The notes under the pieces: generated by a model
Databases searched by the model: none
Seen by the model: the letters and a program-made list of their open reading frames with translations, nothing else
What the model was told of the DNA's origin: nothing
Origin: Callorhinus ursinus
Taxonomy: Eukaryota; Chordata; Mammalia; Carnivora; Otariidae
Length of the DNA stretch: 64,000 bases
Reading direction: 5' to 3'
Assembly: GCF_003265705.1 (NCBI RefSeq)
Contig: NW_020312785.1
Coordinates: forward strand, 128,683,024 to 128,747,023
Made by a program: the position numbers and the translations under genes
Part shown: in pieces, positions 60,690 through 64,000 of the stretch
How the letters are laid out: every line of letters starts with the position of its first letter
How positions within the stretch are numbered: the first letter of the stretch is position 1

Positions 60690-60945
60690 TGGAAAGAGTG
60701 TGGTTTTAGGAATCCAGGAGATCCTTATACCTGAGTTAGGGTCCTAGATCCGCTCTTTTCTATCTGTATGACCTCAGGGAAGTTACTTAACCTTTCTGTG
60801 CCTCAGTTTCTCTATAAAATGAAGATAATAATAACTTCCTCATAGGAGGAGTAAATAAGATAATACTATATGTAAGGTACTTTGAACAATGCTTGGCACA
60901 TAGTAAGCACTCAGTAAATGATAGTTGCCACTATTCCTGATAATA
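60690..60945 (+). mobile_element. MIR, sense, nearly full length
   Basis: 'tatgacctcagggaagttac', 'ttaacctttctgtgcctcag', 'gaagataataataacttcct', 'gcttggcacatagtaagcac'. The best preserved MIR in the window. Confidence 0.95.
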
Positions 60946-61145
60946 ATAAAAAAATGCCATTTTTATTACTTCATCTGTGCTATAGGTAGGCAATTTGCTG
61001 GAGATATTGGTCACAGCCCAGTTTGGGTGGATGAGTGGGAGGTAGAACAGTAAAAAATACAGTGTGATATTTGCAATAAGTAGAGGTTTGTGCAATGTGC
61101 TATGGCACCTCATGTGAGAAGTGGCACATTACCTCATTTCATCTT

Positions 61146-61353
61146 TTTTTTTTTTATAAATGTTTTTTTTATTTATTTATTCATGAGAGTCAGAGAGAGA
61201 GAGAGAGAGGCAGAGGCAGAGGCAGAGGCAGAGGGAGAAGCAGGCTCCCCGCCTAGCAGGGAGCCCGATGCGGGACTTAATCCCAGGACCCTGGGATCAT
61301 GACCTGAGCCAAAGGCAGACGCTTAACCATCTGAGCCACCCAGGCGCCCCTAG
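61146..61353 (-). mobile_element. CAN-SINE (minus), young, 13-bp TSD
   Basis: T run to 'gagccacccaggcgcccc'. 'ctcatttcatctt' at 61133-61145 and 61354-61366. Contains an internal (GGCAGA)4 tract (about 61209-61232) that explains the Glu/Ala run in the frame 61090-61302. Confidence 0.97.
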
Positions 61354-61366
61354 CTCATTTCATCTT

Positions 61367-61689
61367 AATGGCAGTTCTCCAAAGTATGATTGTTTCCACT
61401 TGCAGACCCAGGGAAGGTAGTGATTGGAACCTGGGTCCTCAGACCTCCAAACTTGTCATATATGATCTTGTAGTCCTATGATGAATGAATGCCAGGTAAA
61501 AGAAGTTGTTTTTACATGGTTACAGAGTATATAAAGCATTTTGTTACCCTTTGTAGAAGAATGCACAGGAAATGGAAGACCTAGTTGTCATCAAGAAGTT
61601 TATAGGTATGGAATGGCTAAATAATAAGAGGCAGTGTAGACTGTATTAGCAAGGTGATTACTGTAGTAACTATTAATAAACTCTTATTG
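61367..61689. other. Unique or unrecognised sequence
   Basis: No ORF or repeat recognised. Confidence 0.5.
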
Positions 61690-62195
61690 GTAAGCCTTTT
61701 TTAACTTTGAAAAAATATGCAAACAACACATTTAGAAAAGTGAGGACAAATAAATATGTAGCATAATGAGTTACTATAAAGTGAATACCCATTATTTACT
61801 ACCCAGGTGGAGAAATAGAACACCGCCAGCCGTCCCAGAAATCTTCTACATTCCCTTTAGCAGTCATAATCGTTTCTGTCTCCCCAAAGGCAACCACCGT
61901 CCTGACTCTTATGATAGCCACTTTCCGGTTTTTCATCATAGTTTTACCATCTCACTGTGTGTTACTAAATACTATAGTTTCTGTCTGTTTTTGAGCTATG
62001 TATGTGGAATCATTCACCATATTTGGGTATCTGGCTTCTTTGTTCAGTATTATTTTTAAGATTCATCCATGTTGTATGGAGTTGTGGTTTGTTTGTTTTC
62101 TTTATGTTGTATTCTATTTGTAAATGTAACACTTTTTGTTTATCCATTCTACTTTTGCTGAATATTTGAATGTAATGGTGTAGTGAAGCTCATGA
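61690..62195 (-). mobile_element. Old L1M 3' region, antisense
   Basis: 'gtggagaaatagaacaccgc', 'aaaggcaaccaccgtcctga', 'tatctggcttctttgttcag', 'aagattcatccatgttgtat' and 'gtttatccattctacttttg' follow an old L1 complement in order. The 97-codon frame 61766-62059 is a by-product. Confidence 0.8.
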
Positions 62196-62655
62196 TGATT
62201 GCAGGAGATGCCTTTTTTCTTCTCCACTCTCAGAGATTGTTACTTTCATTCATTTGGAGGATGTGTTTATCACACATATGTATTCTCTTGTGTGGTGTGA
62301 AAAGTATTCAGCTCATTTCTTCATAATTCTGTCTAGAATGATAAATTCTATACATTTTTCTCCTGCATCTTCTTTTCTTTTTAACATCAGGGTTTGAAGT
62401 ATTGTACAGCCACGTTATTAGATTATATTATTTAAATGGGCCCTGAAGAAACTTGGGAGGTAGGATTCCTCAGCATCTTTTTTTTTTTTACTCAAAATAT
62501 TTATTTATTCTTTTTTTATTATTTTATTATGTAGCCACCATTTTTTGAAATTCGGATCTCATTGTCTTGATCTTTCTGCTCTTCCCAGCTTTGGAAATGG
62601 CTGAATATAAACAAGAACCTGAGAATTCAGATCTTAGTTTCATAGGTCTTATGTG
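62196..62655. other. AT-rich unique or unrecognised sequence
   Basis: T-rich tracts near 62480-62530. No gene or repeat recognised. Confidence 0.5.
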
Positions 62656-62727
62656 ATAACATATCAAGTTATGTACTTTAAATATGTACATTTTGTTATA
62701 TGTCACTTATGCCACAATAAAACTTTT
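62656..62727 (+). mobile_element. Old L1 3' terminus, sense
   Basis: 'actttaaatatgtacatttt' and 'gttatatgtcacttatgcca' resemble the terminal bases of old L1 families. Short. Confidence 0.5.
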
Positions 62728-62737
62728 TGGTAAGATT

Positions 62738-62768
<31 letters not shown>

Positions 62769-63002
62769 TTATTTATTTTATTTTATTTTATTTTATTTTA
62801 TTTTATTTTATTTTATTTTATTTTATTTTATTTTATTTGACAGAGACACAGCAAGAGAGGGAACACAAGCAGAGGGAGTGCAAGAGGGAGAAGCAGGCTT
62901 CCCACCTAGCAGGAGCCCCATGCGGGGCGCAATCCCAGGACCCTGGGATCATGACCTGAGCCGAAGGCAGATACTTAATGACTGAGCCACCCAGGCGCCC
63001 CA
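62728..63002 (-). mobile_element. CAN-SINE (minus) with an expanded tail
   Basis: Ends 'gagccacccaggcgcccc'. Flanks 'ccacaataaaactttt' and 'ccacaataaagcttt'. The tail has grown into (TTTA)n then (TTTTA)n, so this copy is about 80 bases longer than its sisters. Confidence 0.97.
62738..62838 (-). repeat. (TTTA)n / (TTTTA)n microsatellite in the SINE tail
   Basis: Roughly eight tetranucleotide units, then about 13 pentanucleotide units. Source of the Tyr/Leu/Phe/Ile-rich plus frame at 62684-62959. Confidence 0.97.
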
Positions 63003-63017
63003 CCACAATAAAGCTTT

Positions 63018-64000
63018 AAAAGGTAGAAAAGAATTCAGGTCTTAGGGGAGACGTAATAATGTCAATTTGGCATTAGAAAAGTTTGAAGACAAATTTTACT
63101 TTTTCCATTCATACTAGTGAAAAACTTCATGTAAGGATGTATGTTAAAGTGTTGTGTGCTGAAATGAACATTTTTGTCTCATCTCTATATTGATGTCAAA
63201 ATGATATTTCACTAGTTTTATTTTTTATTTCTTTACCAGTAGAGTAAGTCTCCCGAAAACTATTAGAAATGCTGTCTTTCTGCCAGGAGATTTCAAGAAA
63301 TTCTGAAGGCAAAGTGTTTTGTAGCAGTGCCTTAACATTGGTGATACATCTTACTTCTTTAAAATAGTCTGAATTTGAATCTTGAAATCAAGCCCTAGAA
63401 ACACAAACTTCATATCAAATACTTTGTTAAATACTAGCATAATTATGACAAAACTAGTAGAATACAAACCTTTTCTTCTTAGCTATAAATTAAAACTGTA
63501 TATGATGAACTTGGAAATAAAATGAAAATGAAAATTTCATGTAGCATGTAAAAACCAGTTCAGTTATTTACAGAGGTATGTGTACAGCTCAATTTTCTTC
63601 TGCCAAGGAGTACCTTTATATTATAATTCACAGTTCACTATTTACCTTATGAAATATATTTATTTACACTTACATAATGCTAGTGTGAGAGTGGAAGAAA
63701 AAACATAGAGACGATTTCTGGACTCCTCCTCACTTTGCTGAAGTAATTGCATCCTTATTTGTCACTTGAGAATTACACTCCTTACTCTGCTGCACAGCAG
63801 GCTGCTTTTAATTACTCTTTTCTCTTGAACATTACAATATTCAGAGCATGAAAAAGACAACACATCTCTGTCTGAACTATTGCCATTCCATTGATAAAAC
63901 ACTAAAAGAAATATAACTGCCATATATAAGTTCAATAAAAATGCTGCTGATAAAGTCTTATGCAGCCCCATTAATATAGTTTTGCAGAGATTCTGAGCTT
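63018..64000. other. AT-rich unique or unrecognised sequence to the window edge
   Basis: Minus frame 63762-63971 starts with a hydrophobic run but has no recognisable homology. No repeat called. Confidence 0.5.

Noticed and set aside
62684..62959. Tyr/Phe/Leu/Ile-rich 91-codon frame resembling a membrane helix
   Set aside because: Generated by the (TTTTA)n microsatellite and SINE.

Overview
The window is vertebrate, specifically carnivore, nuclear DNA. It is AT-rich and has no bacterial-style gene packing. It is peppered with tRNA-derived CAN-SINEs (head about 'cctgggtggctcagt', body 'ggtcatgatcccaggg', tail 'aataaataaaatctt') in both orientations, many with intact target-site duplications (TSDs). 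It also carries several 3' ends of one young L1 lineage whose 3' UTR ends in 'ggtgattaacataa'. The long SINE variant with 'gacagagagagacacagcgagagagggaacacaagcag' looks like an arctoid caniform (bear, seal or mustelid type). That is an inference from memory, and the species cannot be fixed.

No functional protein-coding gene, exon chain or RNA gene can be supported. The open reading frames are short (60 to 145 codons), overlap on both strands and mostly lie in repeats. The one recognisable gene-derived sequence is a near full-length processed pseudogene of EEF1A1 on the minus strand (about 21215-23046). It has UTRs and coding region but is frameshifted and split by an old SINE. The window is probably intergenic or deep intronic.

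Layout. 1-2400 is an antisense L1 ORF2 stretch with two SINEs nested in it, followed by a sense L1 3' UTR (2421-2834). 2.8-18.6 kb is mostly old or unique sequence with a few SINEs, L2 and MIR remnants, a MER53-like remnant and a diverged local duplication (7.8 and 8.7 kb). 18.6-19.35 kb is a young antisense L1 3' end. 21.2-23.05 kb is the EEF1A1 pseudogene. 24-26 kb has a 79-bp L1 insert and two SINEs. 27.1-31.7 kb is repeat-poor with no recognised content. 31.7-45 kb is rich in SINEs, with old L1M and L2 sequence, a Tigger-like DNA transposon and a (CA)n tract. 45-49.5 kb is mostly unique with one MIR and a perfect 43-bp tandem duplication. 49.5-56.1 kb holds three young L1 3' ends and six plus-strand SINEs, including an L1 inside a SINE. 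56.4-58.4 kb is an antisense L2 with a nested MIR, a MER5A-like element and a hAT-like element with an internal tandem duplication. 58.4-64 kb is mostly unique, with one MIR, two SINEs and old L1M remnants.

I looked for an undescribed system (arrays, operon-like sets, conserved ORF chains) and found none. The points worth a second look are structural: inverted repeat pairs that could form dsRNA, local duplications, a 16-bp hairpin, a palindromic SINE compound, and a recurrent open frame opposite the L1 3' UTR. Family names are from memory of consensus sequences and were not checked with a repeat library.
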